Source: Litorihabitans aurantiacus (GTDB lineage: Bacteria > Actinomycetota > Actinomycetes > Actinomycetales > Beutenbergiaceae). Taken from it: 64,000 nt of DNA. The notes beneath the pieces are model-generated. The model was not told the origin of the DNA. It did not search any database and saw nothing but the letters and a program-made list of their open reading frames with translations. Positions 16,825 through 25,625 of the stretch are shown here, piece after piece. Positions within the stretch are counted from its first letter, which is position 1; every line of letters begins with the position of its first letter. The position numbers and the translations under genes are program-made. The DNA lies in NCBI RefSeq assembly GCF_030161595.1, contig NZ_BSUM01000001.1:3224001-3288000 (forward strand). Reading direction: 5' to 3'.

Positions 16825-17691
16825 CTAGACGAAGCGGGAGATGCGGACGGTGCGGTCGAGCACCGCGATGACGACGACGGCGGCGAGCAGCATCAGCGTG
16901 GAGATCGCGGCGATCGTCGGCTCCAGCTGCACCTGCACGGCGGAGTAGATGAGCACGGGCGCCGTGGCGGAGCGGGCCCCGGCCACGAAGACCGAGACCG
17001 CGACCTCGCCGAGCGAGATGACGGCGGCGAGGAACCCGGCGGCGACGATCCCGGGGCGCAGGAGCGGCACGGTGACGGTGAGGAACGCGCGCCACGGCGA
17101 GGCGCCGAGGGCCTGCGCGGCGCGTACGAGGCGCGGGTCGAGCGCTGCGGCGCTGACGGCGATCACGCGGATCGCGAACGGCAGCGTGACCACGAGGTGC
17201 GCGAGCACCAGCCCCGCGTTCGACCCCACGAGCCCGAGCCCCTGCATCTGGTGCAGCAGCGCGAGGCCGAGCATCACGCCCGGCACCATGATCGGCGAGA
17301 GGAACACCACGGCGAGCGCCTGCCGGCCCGGGAAGCGGCCGGCGCCCACGGCGTAGCCGCCCAGCACCCCGAGCACCACCACGATCGGCACGACGACGAG
17401 CAGCAGCCGCCCCGAGGAGGCGAGGGCGGCGAGCCACGCGTCGCTGGAGAACACCACGCCGTACCAGCGCAGGGACACGCCCGAGGGTGGGAACGCGAAG
17501 CTGTTGCGATCGGCGAACGAGCTGATCGCCACGACCAGGAGGGGCAGCACGAGGAACGCGCACACGAGCAGGACGGGGATCGCGACCGCGGCGCGGCGCA
17601 CGCGGCGGCCCACCGGGCTCGGGGCGCGGGACGGGCGCGAGGGGCGCACGGCGGTGCTCGCCGACGTGGGGGAGGACGTCGTCTCAGCCAC
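16825..17691 (-). CDS. ABC transporter permease, spermidine/putrescine (PotC) type
   Basis: This 288-residue inner-membrane protein has a polar N-terminus, six membrane segments and the ATPase-contact loop AAQALGASPWRAFLTVTVPLLRPG near residue 190, which fits the second permease of Pot-type importers. The GTG at 17691 overlaps the stop of the PotB-type gene by 8 bp. It is part of the transporter between the amidase and the hydantoinase-type subunits, so the cargo is probably an amide or cyclic imide rather than a polyamine. Confidence 0.9.
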   Translation of the reverse strand: MAETTSSPTSASTAVRPSRPSRAPSPVGRRVRRAAVAIPVLLVCAFLVLPLLVVAISSFADRNSFAFPPSGVSLRWYGVVFSSDAWLAALASSGRLLLVVVPIVVVLGVLGGYAVGAGRFPGRQALAVVFLSPIMVPGVMLGLALLHQMQGLGLVGSNAGLVLAHLVVTLPFAIRVIAVSAAALDPRLVRAAQALGASPWRAFLTVTVPLLRPGIVAAGFLAAVISLGEVAVSVFVAGARSATAPVLIYSAVQVQLEPTIAAISTLMLLAAVVVIAVLDRTVRISRFV

Positions 17692-18604
17692 GGTTGCTCC
17701 TGTCCGCGAGGCGGGACAGCGCCGTCGCGATGCCGACGACGGCGAGCGTCACGATCAGCAGCACGAAGCTCAGCGCCGCGGCGCGCGGCTGGTTGAAGGT
17801 CACCAGGGCCTCGTCGCGCACGCGCAGGCCCGCGAGCGGCTGGTTCGCACCGCCCACGAGCAGCGGCGTGACGTAGATGCCCATCGCCAGCGAGAAGACG
17901 ATGACGCCGCCGGCCACGAGACCGGGCGTCGCGAGCGGCAGCACCACGCTGCGGAACGTGCGCACGGCGCCGGCGCCGAGGTCGGCCGAGGCGCGCAGCA
18001 CGGCGTCGTCGATCCCCTTGAGCGAGGCGGTGAGCGCGATGATCGCGAACGGCAGGAGCACGTGCACGACGGCGAGGAACACCGTCCAGGGCGAGCGCAG
18101 CAGCGGCAGGGACGCGTCGATGAGGCCGAGCGCCTGCAGCGTGCGGTTGACCGGCCCCTCGCCCGACATCACCACGCGCCAGCCGAACGAGCGCACGACC
18201 TCGCTCGTCAGCAGCGGCGAGAGCGTGATCGTGAAGACGACCGTCTTGCGCCAGCCGCTCGGGGTGCGCGCGAGGTACCAGGCGACCGGGAACGCCAGCA
18301 CGAGGCACGTGAGGCTCACGCGCACCGCCAGGGACAGGCTCTCGGTGAGCGAGCCGGACAGGTACGGCGTCGTCAGCACCTGCCGGTACTGGTCGAGCGT
18401 GAAGCCGTCCAGGGGGATGTTGAGGGAGTCCGTGGGCCGCAGCGACAGCACGAGCAGCCCCGCGAGCGGGACCAGGAAGGCCACGACGACGAACACCGCG
18501 GGCACGACGGCGGGGATCAGGCCCGTCGCTCGGCCGCCCGTGAGCGCGCGGGGGCGCCACCGGCGGGCGGGCGCGGGGGTGCGCGCGGGTGCGGCCGTCG
18601 TCAC
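17684..18604 (-). CDS. ABC transporter permease, spermidine/putrescine (PotB) type
   Basis: This 306-residue inner-membrane protein has an Ala/Pro/Arg-rich N-terminus, six membrane segments and the contact loop ASADLGAGAVRTFRSVVLPLATPG near residue 200. Its GTG start overlaps the ATPase stop (GTGA) and its end overlaps the second permease. Together with that permease it makes the membrane channel of the importer. Confidence 0.9.
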   Translation of the reverse strand: MTTAAPARTPAPARRWRPRALTGGRATGLIPAVVPAVFVVVAFLVPLAGLLVLSLRPTDSLNIPLDGFTLDQYRQVLTTPYLSGSLTESLSLAVRVSLTCLVLAFPVAWYLARTPSGWRKTVVFTITLSPLLTSEVVRSFGWRVVMSGEGPVNRTLQALGLIDASLPLLRSPWTVFLAVVHVLLPFAIIALTASLKGIDDAVLRASADLGAGAVRTFRSVVLPLATPGLVAGGVIVFSLAMGIYVTPLLVGGANQPLAGLRVRDEALVTFNQPRAAALSFVLLIVTLAVVGIATALSRLADRSNRG

Positions 18605-19761
18605 GGGGCCTCGCCCACGTCCACGCCGGTGCCGCCCTCGGGTGCGACGCCGCCGTCGGCCCCACCGACCTCGCCCGCGCCGGTGCCGGCCAGCGGCAGC
18701 ACGTCCTCGGCGTCGAACGCGACGGCGACGGCGGTCCCGGCGGGGTGCGCCCCGCCGTCGCGCTCGGCCGGGGGCGAGGCGAGCAGCGCGACGCCGGCCG
18801 ACGTGCGCAGGCGGTAGTCGTAGCGCTCGCCCGTGAAGCCGACGGACACGACGACGGCGCGCGCCGCCTCCGGGTCCGCGGCGGTCGCGGGCGCCAGGCG
18901 CAGGGCCTCGGGGCGGATCGCGACGCGCGTGCCCTGCGCCGCGCGGCCGGTGACGGGGCGACCGAGGACGGACGCTCCGCCGTCGGACGCTCCGCCGTCG
19001 GACGCTCCGCCGTCGTGCGTCCCGTGCGCGACCTCGAGCACGTTCGCCGCGCCCACGAAGTCCGCCACGAACGCCGTGCGCGGCGCGCGGTAGAGCTCCT
19101 CGGGGGTGCCGAGCTGCTCGAGCCGGCCGTCCGCGAGGAGGACGACGCGGTCCGAGGTGGCCAGCGCCTCGGCCTGGTCGTGGGTCACGAAGATCATCGT
19201 GGTGCCCACGCGCTGCTGGAGCTCACGCAGCTCGTGCCGCATGTAGCGGCGCAGCTTGGCGTCGAGGTTGGACAGCGGCTCGTCCAGCAGCAGCACGCGC
19301 GGGCGCGTCACGAGCGAGCGCCCGATCGCGACGCGCTGCTGCTGCCCGCCGGAGAGCTGGCGCGGGTAGCGGTCCGCGAACTCCTCCAGGCCCACCAGGT
19401 CGAGGATCTCGCCCACGCGCTCGGCGCGCTCGGCCTTCCCGACCTTGCGCACGCGCAACCCGTACTCGAGGTTGCGGCGCACCGTGAGGTGCGGGAACAG
19501 CGCATAGGACTGGAACACCATGCCGGTCTCGCGGCGGTGCGCCGGGACGTGCGTGACGTCCTCGCCGTCGATCGCGACCGTCCCGGCCATCGGGTCGACG
19601 AACCCGGCCAGCGCCGAGAGCAGCGTGGACTTGCCGCACCCGGACGGGCCGAGCACGGACACGAACTCCCCGGGCTCGACGGTGAGCTCGTCCAGCGACA
19701 GGACGAGCTCACCGTCGTACCCGAGCCTGAGGTCACGGACCTCGACGCGGCCGGAGGTCAT
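18601..19761 (-). CDS. ABC transporter ATP-binding protein, PotA type
   Basis: This 386-residue ATPase energises the importer. Walker [10 protein letters not shown] is at about residue 37, the Q-loop follows [12 protein letters not shown], the signature is LSGGQQQR, Walker [12 protein letters not shown], and the switch histidine is in [11 protein letters not shown]-terminal TOBE-like domain follows from about residue 240. In the linker before it there are three tandem identical 15-bp units (18970-19014) that encode a GGASD repeat. ATG at 19761 overlaps the binding-protein stop (ATGA). Confidence 0.92.
   Translation of the reverse strand: MTSGRVEVRDLRLGYDGELVLSLDELTVEPGEFVSVLGPSGCGKSTLLSALAGFVDPMAGTVAIDGEDVTHVPAHRRETGMVFQSYALFPHLTVRRNLEYGLRVRKVGKAERAERVGEILDLVGLEEFADRYPRQLSGGQQQRVAIGRSLVTRPRVLLLDEPLSNLDAKLRRYMRHELRELQQRVGTTMIFVTHDQAEALATSDRVVLLADGRLEQLGTPEELYRAPRTAFVADFVGAANVLEVAHGTHDGGASDGGASDGGASVLGRPVTGRAAQGTRVAIRPEALRLAPATAADPEAARAVVVSVGFTGERYDYRLRTSAGVALLASPPAERDGGAHPAGTAVAVAFDAEDVLPLAGTGAGEVGGADGGVAPEGGTGVDVGEAP
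18970..19014 (-). repeat. In-frame 15-bp tandem repeat (3 units) in the ATPase linker
   Basis: Three perfect copies of GGACGCTCCGCCGTC stand head to tail at 18970-18984, 18985-18999 and 19000-19014. The length is a multiple of three, so the reading frame is kept. Near-identical sequence also occurs at about 28971 and 30435, again within linker-coding DNA. Confidence 0.8.
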
Positions 19762-20894
19762 CAGCCGAAGATCTCCTGCCAGCGGGCCTGCAGGTCACCG
19801 AGCTGCGGCGTGATCACGGGGTAGTCGACCCAGACGAAGTCGTCGTAGGCGCCCGGACCGTGGTTGATCTGGGCCGCGAACTCCTCGGAGTAGACGTTGG
19901 TGTCGTTCGAGGCGGCGTACCAGGTGCCCTCGGAGAAGGTCGGCTGGTAGTCGGGCGAGGCGAGGTAGTTGAGGAACGCGTAGGCGAGGTCCTCGTTCGG
20001 CGTGCCCTCGGTGACGAAGTAGGACGTGAGCGCGCCGACCGACCCGGAGGCGGGGTAGGTGTAGCCGATGGGCTCGCCGTTGTTCTGCTGCACGAAGGTG
20101 CGGCCGTCCCAGTGCGCGGTGGCCCAGGCGTCGCCGCCGATGAGCGCCGTCTCGACCGAGGTGCTGTCCGTGGGGAACACGGACGCGCAGTCGGCCACGC
20201 CCTCGAGCTCGGCGAACGCCGCGTCGACGTCGGCGGCCTCGGTGATGCTGCCGCCGTTCTCGTTGATGAGTCCGGCGAGGAACTCCACGCCCGTGTTGAA
20301 CGTCAGCGGGGAGACGCCGATGTGGCCGCACAGCGCCGGGTCGAGCAGGTCGGACCAGTCGGTGGGCGCCTCGGGGACGAGGTCGGTGCGGTAGGCGATG
20401 CCGGTGGCGCCCACGGTCAGCGGCACGCCGTAGTTCGCGCCGTCGATCTCCGACTGCTCGACCAGGATCGGGTTGAGGTCGTCGAAGTCGGCGACGCGGT
20501 CGGTGTCGAGCTCGGCCACGATCCCGGCGGCGACGGCGCTCGGCACGACGTTCGGGGTGAGGCCGACGAGGTCGTAGACGGGCTCGCCGCCGGCCGAGGA
20601 GCGCAGCGCGGTCACCCAGTCGGCGGGGCCGCCGGGCACGAGCTCGACGGTCGCGCCGGTCGCCTCCTCGAAGGGGTCGACGAACGCCTGCGTGAAGGAC
20701 TCGCCCCAGGAGCCGGCGTAGGCAGCCACGGTGAGGGTCTGGCCGGTGAAGTCGCCGTCGGCGCCGCCGTCGGTCGCGGCGTCGTCGTCGGAGCCGCCGC
20801 CGCACGCGGTGAGCGTCAGGGTGGCGGCGAGGGTGCCGGCGACGGCGAGCGTGGTGCGCCGGCCGGGGCGGAGGCGTCGGGTGGTGGTGCTCAT
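19761..20894 (-). CDS. Extracellular solute-binding lipoprotein, PotD/family 1 type
   Basis: This 377-residue receptor has a twin-arginine-like basic N-terminus (RRLRPGRRT), a hydrophobic segment and the lipobox LTAC, followed by a Gly/Asp-rich tether. The mature part begins TLTVAAYAGSWGESFTQAFVDPFEEATG, the usual pattern of PotD-type binding proteins. ATG at 20894 is chosen because the signal peptide begins there. It is encoded before the ATPase and both permeases, and 23 bp after the amidase. Confidence 0.9.
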   Translation of the reverse strand: MSTTTRRLRPGRRTTLAVAGTLAATLTLTACGGGSDDDAATDGGADGDFTGQTLTVAAYAGSWGESFTQAFVDPFEEATGATVELVPGGPADWVTALRSSAGGEPVYDLVGLTPNVVPSAVAAGIVAELDTDRVADFDDLNPILVEQSEIDGANYGVPLTVGATGIAYRTDLVPEAPTDWSDLLDPALCGHIGVSPLTFNTGVEFLAGLINENGGSITEAADVDAAFAELEGVADCASVFPTDSTSVETALIGGDAWATAHWDGRTFVQQNNGEPIGYTYPASGSVGALTSYFVTEGTPNEDLAYAFLNYLASPDYQPTFSEGTWYAASNDTNVYSEEFAAQINHGPGAYDDFVWVDYPVITPQLGDLQARWQEIFG

Positions 20895-20917
20895 GCGGGA
20901 GTCACTTTCGTCGGGCG

Positions 20918-22452
20918 TCACGAGGTGGCGGGGCTGCGGGGGTGGGGCGGGGCGGAGCCGGTGGCGGCGGGTCGGCGGAGATCGGGTGGGTCGGGCATCG
21001 CGGCGAGGCGTTCGACGTCGCGGCCGAGCTGCAGCACGACGTCGTCCGCGTGCTGCCGGCCGATGATCTGCGCGCCGAGCGGCAGACCGTCGTCGTCGAG
21101 CCCGGCGGGGACGGACAGGGCCGGTGCGCCGATGACGCTGCCGACGGTGGTGAAGGCGAGGGTCTGCTCGTAGCGCGGGCACGCGCGGCCGGTCGGCCCG
21201 CCGCGGTCGAGGAGCTCGGCGCGGACCTCGCCGATCCGGGGGACGCGCGTAGCCGTGGTCGGGGTGAGCAGCACGTCGACGCGGTCGAAGTAGTCCGCGG
21301 TGATCTCGCGGGCCAGCGCCTCGAACCGGTTGACCTCGCGGACGTAGGTGACGGCGTCGATCTCGGCCGCGCGGGCGAGGTGGCGCTGCACGTGCGCGGG
21401 CAGCAGCTCGGGGCGCGGCGGGGGGTCGAGCGCGAGCCAGGTCGGGATGATCGTGCTGGGGTAGATGTCCATGACCGCCGCCGTCGCGGCGCTGGGGTGG
21501 ACCGCGACCACCTCGTGCCCGGCCGCGCGCAGGCGCTCCGCGAGCTCGATCACGACGGCGGAGCACGCCTCCTCGACCGCGATCGCCGGGTCGAACGCCT
21601 CGGTCAGGAGGCCGATGCGGAGCTGCGAGGTGGGGCGCGCGAGGGCGTCGGTGAGGGGGTCGCTGCGCTCGCGGGGGTGATGGGTCGCGGGTTCCAGCCG
21701 TGCGGGTCGCGCCGGGTCAGGTGGTCGTGCACGAGCGCGGCGTCGGCCACGGTGCGCGTGATGGCACCGGCGCTCGCGCCGCCGGCCCAGCCCTGCGTGC
21801 GGGAGGGGACGAGGCCGCGGGTCGGCTTGAGACCCACGACGCCGCAGAAGGCGGCCGGGACGCGGATGGAACCTCCGCCGTCGCTCGCGATCGCGACGGG
21901 CACGAGGCCGGCGGCGACTGACGCCGCGCTGCCGCCGCTCGAGCCGCCGGGGGAGCGGGTGGGGTCCCACGGGTTGCGGGTGACGCCGAAGCGATCGCTC
22001 TCGCACGACGTCGTCATCCCCAGCTCGGGGGCGGCGGCGCGGCCGACCTGCACCAGGCCGGCCGCGAGGGCGGCGGCGACCGGGAGGTCGGTGGTGGTGG
22101 CGGGGGTGTCGTCGAAGGCGAGCGAGGCGCGCGCGTGCGGCTGGCCGGCGACGGCGAAGAGGTCCTTCACCGTCGTCGGGACGCCGGCGAGGGGGCCGAG
22201 GGCCGCGACCTCCCCCGCGTCCCCCGCGGCGACGGCGGCGTCGATTCGGGCGGCGCGCGCGACAGCGGCGTCGTCGTCGCGGTGGACGATCGAGCGGATG
22301 GCGGTGTCGGGGGTGCCGTCGGGCCCGATGGTGTCGAGGCGGTCGATCCGCTCGAGGGTGCGCTCGATGACGGACACGGCGCTCACCTGGCCGGTCCGCA
22401 CGCCCTCGGCCACCTGGGCGACCGAGTTATGTAGCGGATGATTGTCGGGCAC
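20918..22452 (-). pseudogene. Amidase signature enzyme, frameshifted
   Basis: The N-terminal two thirds hold Lys in GVPTTVKDL, the Gly/Ser loop SPGGSSGGSAAS and nucleophile Ser in SDGGGSIRVPA. The C-terminal third (TADYFDRVDVLLTPTTATRVP, APALSVPAGLDDDGLPLGAQIIG) is in another frame. The break lies at GGGGG runs (21673-21677 or 21655-21659 on the plus strand); one extra base at the first gives ITPRERSDPLTDALAR and a 511-residue enzyme of normal length. Start GTG 22452. It is the promoter-proximal gene of the Pot-type importer and hydantoinase cluster and is probably functional in vivo. Confidence 0.82.
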
Positions 22453-22576
22453 CCCGTGAATCTACGCGCCGTGCCGGTGGTGGTCCACGATCGCGCACCG
22501 GGGTCCGCATGGTGGGACGAGCATCGTTTTCGGTGGTTTCGGGTGGTCCGCTCCTCGGGACGGGCCGGTCGGACCG

Positions 22577-22618
22577 TTGCCGCGCGCCGCCGTCGCCGGT
22601 TATGTTCGCCAGGTTATG
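22577..22618 (+). promoter_or_regulatory. Promoter and direct repeats before the MocR-type regulator
   Basis: A candidate -35 TTGCCG (22577-22582) and -10 TATGTT (22601-22606) are 18 bp apart. The sequence GGTTATG occurs twice as a direct repeat (22598-22604 and 22612-22618), 14 bp apart; the second includes the ATG at 22616. MocR-type regulators often bind direct repeats, so this could be the site for autoregulation and for control of the divergent amidase. Transcription probably begins at or near the start codon. Confidence 0.5.
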
Positions 22619-24001
22619 GCGATCGCGACGGCTCCCGACGAGGCCACCACACCCCTCCCCTCCCCGTCTCAGGTGCTGGCCGACCTGCGCGGGCTGACGC
22701 CGCGCGAGATCCTCGCCGCGCTCGCCGCCCGTATCGCTGACGGCACCCTGCCGCCCGGGTCGCGGCTGCCGACGATCCGCGATGTCGCGGCGATGTCCGG
22801 CACCAGCACCTCCTCGATCGCCGCGGTCTGGGCGCGGCTGTCGGAGCGGGGCGTGATCAGCACGCGCCGCCGCGGCGGGACGGTCGTGGTCGGGGCGCTC
22901 GGCTGGCCGCGCGCGGGGTCGCCGCGGGCGTTCACCGGCTGGGGCGCCGTCGACATGTCGAGCGCTCACCCCGCGCCCGAGGACCTGCCGGACCTGCGGC
23001 AGGCGTTCCGGCGCAGCCTCGACGAGCCGCGGACGAACGCGCTGGCGCGCGAGCACATCACGGACCAGCTGCGCGCCGTCGTCGCGCCGGCGTGGCCGTT
23101 CGAGGCGCAGGAGTGGACGACGGTCTCGGGCTCCGGCGAGGCGACGCTCGTGACGTGCGAGGCGGCGACACCGGCCGGCGGGACCGTGGCGGTGCAGGAA
23201 CCCGCGACCCCCGGGACTGTGGGGAACCTGCGCTCGCTCGGGCTCGAGGTGGTGGCGGTGGCCTCGGACGAGGCCGGTCCGCTGCCCGCCTCGCTCGAGG
23301 CGGCGCTCGCGGCCGGCGCGAGCACGTTCCTGTACCAGCCGGACGGGACGCTGACGGTGGACAGCCGGCTCACGCGCTCGCGCGCCGAGGAGCTGGTGGA
23401 GGTGCTGCAGCGGGTGGCGCCGGACGCGTGGGTGATCGAGGAGGACGTGCTCGCGACGCGCCGCGGCCCCGCGCCGGTCAGCCTGGGGCGGGCGCTGCCC
23501 GACCGCGTGGTGCGGCTCGCCTCGTACTGCCGCGCGTTCGGGCTCGACCTGCGCACGACCGTGATCGGCGGGGCGCGGGCGCTGCTCGAGCCGATCCGGC
23601 AGCTGCGCAGCCACGGGATGCAGGCGCAGAGCCGGATCCTGCAGAACGCGCTCGCGCACATGCTGAGCGACCCGGCCGCGTGCCTGTTCGCCGAGAGCGC
23701 CGCGCGCCAGCACGCGGCGGCGGCGGACGGTCTGGTGGAGCGCCTGGCGCGGCTGGGTGTGCGCGCCCGGTCCTCGCCGGGGTCTCTGCTGGTGTGGGTG
23801 CCCGTGCGCGACGAGGCGCAGGCGCTCGCGGAGCTGGCGACGCACGGGGTGACGCTCGCGCCGTCGGCCCGGACGTTCGTGACGGCGCCGTCCTCGCCGG
23901 TGCTGCGGGTGGGGACGCCGCAGCTGCCCGCGGGCGAGCCGCTGGACGAGCTGGCGCAGCTGCTGGCGAGCGCCGCGACGACCCGCGTCTCCGACGCCTG
24001 A
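22616..24001 (+). CDS. MocR-type GntR regulator with aminotransferase-like domain
   Basis: This 461-residue protein joins a GntR winged helix (residues about 22-85; GSRLPTIRDVAAMSGTSTSSIAAVWARL) to a fold-type I aminotransferase-like domain. The usual PLP lysine motif is not obvious: the region RLASYCRAFGLDLRTTVIGG aligns with the S-x-S-K-x-F site but lacks the lysine, so the domain may only sense ligand. It is divergent from the amidase/importer/hydantoinase operon and is its likely regulator. The start ATG gives the normal N-terminal spacing. Confidence 0.85.
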   Translation: MAIATAPDEATTPLPSPSQVLADLRGLTPREILAALAARIADGTLPPGSRLPTIRDVAAMSGTSTSSIAAVWARLSERGVISTRRRGGTVVVGALGWPRAGSPRAFTGWGAVDMSSAHPAPEDLPDLRQAFRRSLDEPRTNALAREHITDQLRAVVAPAWPFEAQEWTTVSGSGEATLVTCEAATPAGGTVAVQEPATPGTVGNLRSLGLEVVAVASDEAGPLPASLEAALAAGASTFLYQPDGTLTVDSRLTRSRAEELVEVLQRVAPDAWVIEEDVLATRRGPAPVSLGRALPDRVVRLASYCRAFGLDLRTTVIGGARALLEPIRQLRSHGMQAQSRILQNALAHMLSDPAACLFAESAARQHAAAADGLVERLARLGVRARSSPGSLLVWVPVRDEAQALAELATHGVTLAPSARTFVTAPSSPVLRVGTPQLPAGEPLDELAQLLASAATTRVSDA

Positions 24002-24026
24002 CGCGCGCCGCGCGGCGTGGCTGCCC

Positions 24027-24300
24027 GGGGACTTCGCGAGGCCTTTCTGGGGCCCGGCGAGAGACTTTCGGGAACTCGCGAGAGACTTCCGGGTACTCGC
24101 GAGAGACGTCCGGGGGACCGCGAGGGGTCTGTGGGGCGCCGCGAGGGGTTTCTGGAGGACCGCGAGGGGTTTCCGGGGGACCGCGAGGGCTCTGTGGGGT
24201 GCTGCGAGGGCTTTGTGAGAGCCGGCGAGAGACTTCGGGGCGTTCGCGAGGGCTTTCTAGGAGCTGGCGAGAGACTTTCGGGAGCGACGCGAGGCGCCGT
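24027..24300 (-). repeat. 21-bp tandem array, locus D (about 12 units)
   Basis: After the MocR stop there are about 12 tandem units of exactly 21 bp. Read on the minus strand each contains a form of GAAAGYCYCTCGCG. The core matches the 22-bp units at loci A-C (for example GGAAAGCTCTCGCGAAGG in locus B), so this looks like the same family in the opposite direction with a 1-bp shorter period. Units differ from one another by several bases. The array is open in several frames because 21 is a multiple of three, but no homology or start supports translation. Confidence 0.75.
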
Positions 24301-24359
24301 CATCTCCGACGCGCCAGTGGGTCAGGGTCGAGTGGTGTCAGCGCACCGGGTGGTTCGCG

Positions 24360-24443
24360 GATGGCTGCGCCGCACGCGGATAAGCCATCGACTGCTGCAT
24401 CAGGCGCGGATAGTGGCGCTTATCCGCGCCTGATGCAGCGGTC
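24360..24443 (+). repeat. 84-bp composite palindromic element, copy 1
   Basis: A 23-bp half copy (24360-24382), a 7-bp spacer, and a 54-bp palindrome (arms 24390-24412 and 24421-24443, loop 24413-24420). The arms begin GACTG and end CGGATA; the 12-bp core CTGCATCAGGCG is perfectly paired. Outer right end is CGGTC instead of CAGTC. It lies in the gap between the convergent MocR and small membrane protein genes. Confidence 0.88.
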
Positions 24444-24529
24444 GCCGGTCGCTGGTCGCCGGCTGCAGGCCGCCGCTCGTCGGTTCGTCAGCGTCGCCCC
24501 GCAGCGGCGGTAGCGCGCGGCGGTGCGTC

Positions 24530-24943
24530 TCAGCGCTGGCGAGCCTGACCCGCCAGCATCTGCAGGTACGCAGCGCGCTGCATCACGTCGGTGCGCTGGT
24601 TCGGGTCGAAGATCGGCACCTGGCTGACGTGCCGGCGCCCCTGCCCCTCGACCGTGATCATCACGAACCCACGCGTCTGCGTCTCCTTGACCAGCAGGAA
24701 CAGCAGTCCAAGCAGGAAGAACAACGCGCCGAGAACGGCGAGCACCACTGCCCACGTCGGTGTCCGCTGAGTCGTGCTGCTCTGGTCGATCGCGTAGACG
24801 CTGACCTCGCGGAGCTGGAAGGTGCCCGACGGCGTCACCAGCTCGGTCGACGTCGCGTGCAGATCTCCGACCGACAGCAGGAAGGGGCTGTGGCCGGGAC
24901 CGGTGGGTGTGCCGTACGCGGGCTGCTGGGGGTAGTCCGTCAT
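24530..24943 (-). CDS. Small membrane protein, DUF6232-like
   Basis: This 137-residue protein has a polar N-terminus, a conserved segment (SVGDLHATSTELVTPSGTFQLREVSVYAID), one strong membrane segment near residues 65-88 (VVLAVLGALFFLLGLLFLLV) and a short cytoplasmic tail. It resembles the protein at 25074-25466 in order and wording, so the two are paralogues. A -10 TACGGT lies six bases before the ATG at 24943, so it is probably leaderless. The function is unknown. Confidence 0.75.
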   Translation of the reverse strand: MTDYPQQPAYGTPTGPGHSPFLLSVGDLHATSTELVTPSGTFQLREVSVYAIDQSSTTQRTPTWAVVLAVLGALFFLLGLLFLLVKETQTRGFVMITVEGQGRRHVSQVPIFDPNQRTDVMQRAAYLQMLAGQARQR

Positions 24944-25073
24944 CCGCGCACCGTAGCGGCTCGCGGAGCCCTGCGGGGGCGGTTGTGGACAACTCGCCCC
25001 GAGCGGGCCGGAGGCGGCCGGACAGGACGCCGGTCACCGTCGATGACGAGCTGCCCGCCCGGTCGCGACGCGT

Positions 25074-25466
25074 TCAGCCCCGGCGGGCGCGCTCCACCCT
25101 CGACTGGAGGTCGGCGACACGCCGCAGGGCGTCGGAGCGCAACGCCCGTCCACGGCTCGGAAGCCGCGTGAGATGCCGACGCTCGCCGTCGATCAGCGTG
25201 ACCTCGACGACGCGGTCGGCGCGCCGTCGTCCGACCAGGGCGAAGACGACCGCCGCCAGGAACACCAGGGGACCCCCGTGGGCGCCGGCCGCCTGCGCCC
25301 AGACCGGGAATCTCGGCGAGGACCAGGTGCGGTCGAGCACGTCGACGAACACGTCGCGGAGCGCGAACGTGCCCGACGGCGTCTCGATCGACTCGCTCGT
25401 CACCCGCAGGTCGCCGAGCACCCAGGGCGAGGCGGCGTCGTCGGCGCGAGCACCCTCGTACGTCAT
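25074..25466 (-). CDS. Small membrane protein, paralogue of the 24530 gene
   Basis: This 130-residue protein shares the pattern LGDLRVTSESIETPSGTFALRDVFVDVLD with its neighbour, then a membrane segment (GPLVFLAAVVFALVG, near residues 70-85) and a basic cytoplasmic tail (LIDGERRHLTRLPSR). ATG 25466 is preferred over GTG 25475 because it lies seven bases after a TACGGT -10 element. Function unknown; the pair probably arose by duplication. Confidence 0.72.
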   Translation of the reverse strand: MTYEGARADDAASPWVLGDLRVTSESIETPSGTFALRDVFVDVLDRTWSSPRFPVWAQAAGAHGGPLVFLAAVVFALVGRRRADRVVEVTLIDGERRHLTRLPSRGRALRSDALRRVADLQSRVERARRG

Positions 25467-25523
25467 GCTGCGCACCGTAGCCGCCGGGCGCTGGCCATGG
25501 GGGCGGTCGGAGCCCTCGTCGAC

Positions 25524-25611
25524 GCCGCCAATCCTCTCGGGGAGGGTCAGCAGTCCTCTCGGGGAGGGTCAGCAACCTTCTCGGAGAGGGTCAGCGAAGC
25601 TCTCGCGAAGG
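25524..25611 (+). repeat. 22-bp intergenic repeat, locus C (4 units)
   Basis: Four 22-bp units start at 25524, 25546, 25568 and 25590. The first three carry CTCTCGGGGAGG or a close variant; the last carries GCTCTCGCGAAGG, as in locus B. They lie between the small membrane protein promoter and the end of the cupin gene. Confidence 0.8.
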
Positions 25612-25625
25612 GTGGGCCGGCGAGG

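Noticed and set aside
14570-17563. Minus-strand open frame of 997 codons beginning within the PotC-type gene
   Set aside because: Its first part is out of frame with the permease and has no homology; only the central part is the real HyuA sequence, which continues in other frames at both ends.
24017-24433. Open frame of 138 codons made of heptad-like repeats over the 21-bp array
   Set aside because: A 21-bp period keeps several frames open on both strands. There is no ribosome binding site, and related 22-bp arrays with the same core cannot keep one frame, so translation is unlikely.
24390-24443. Palindromes considered as integron attC sites
   Set aside because: The conserved core sites of attC are absent, no integron integrase is seen, and the loci do not bound gene cassettes.
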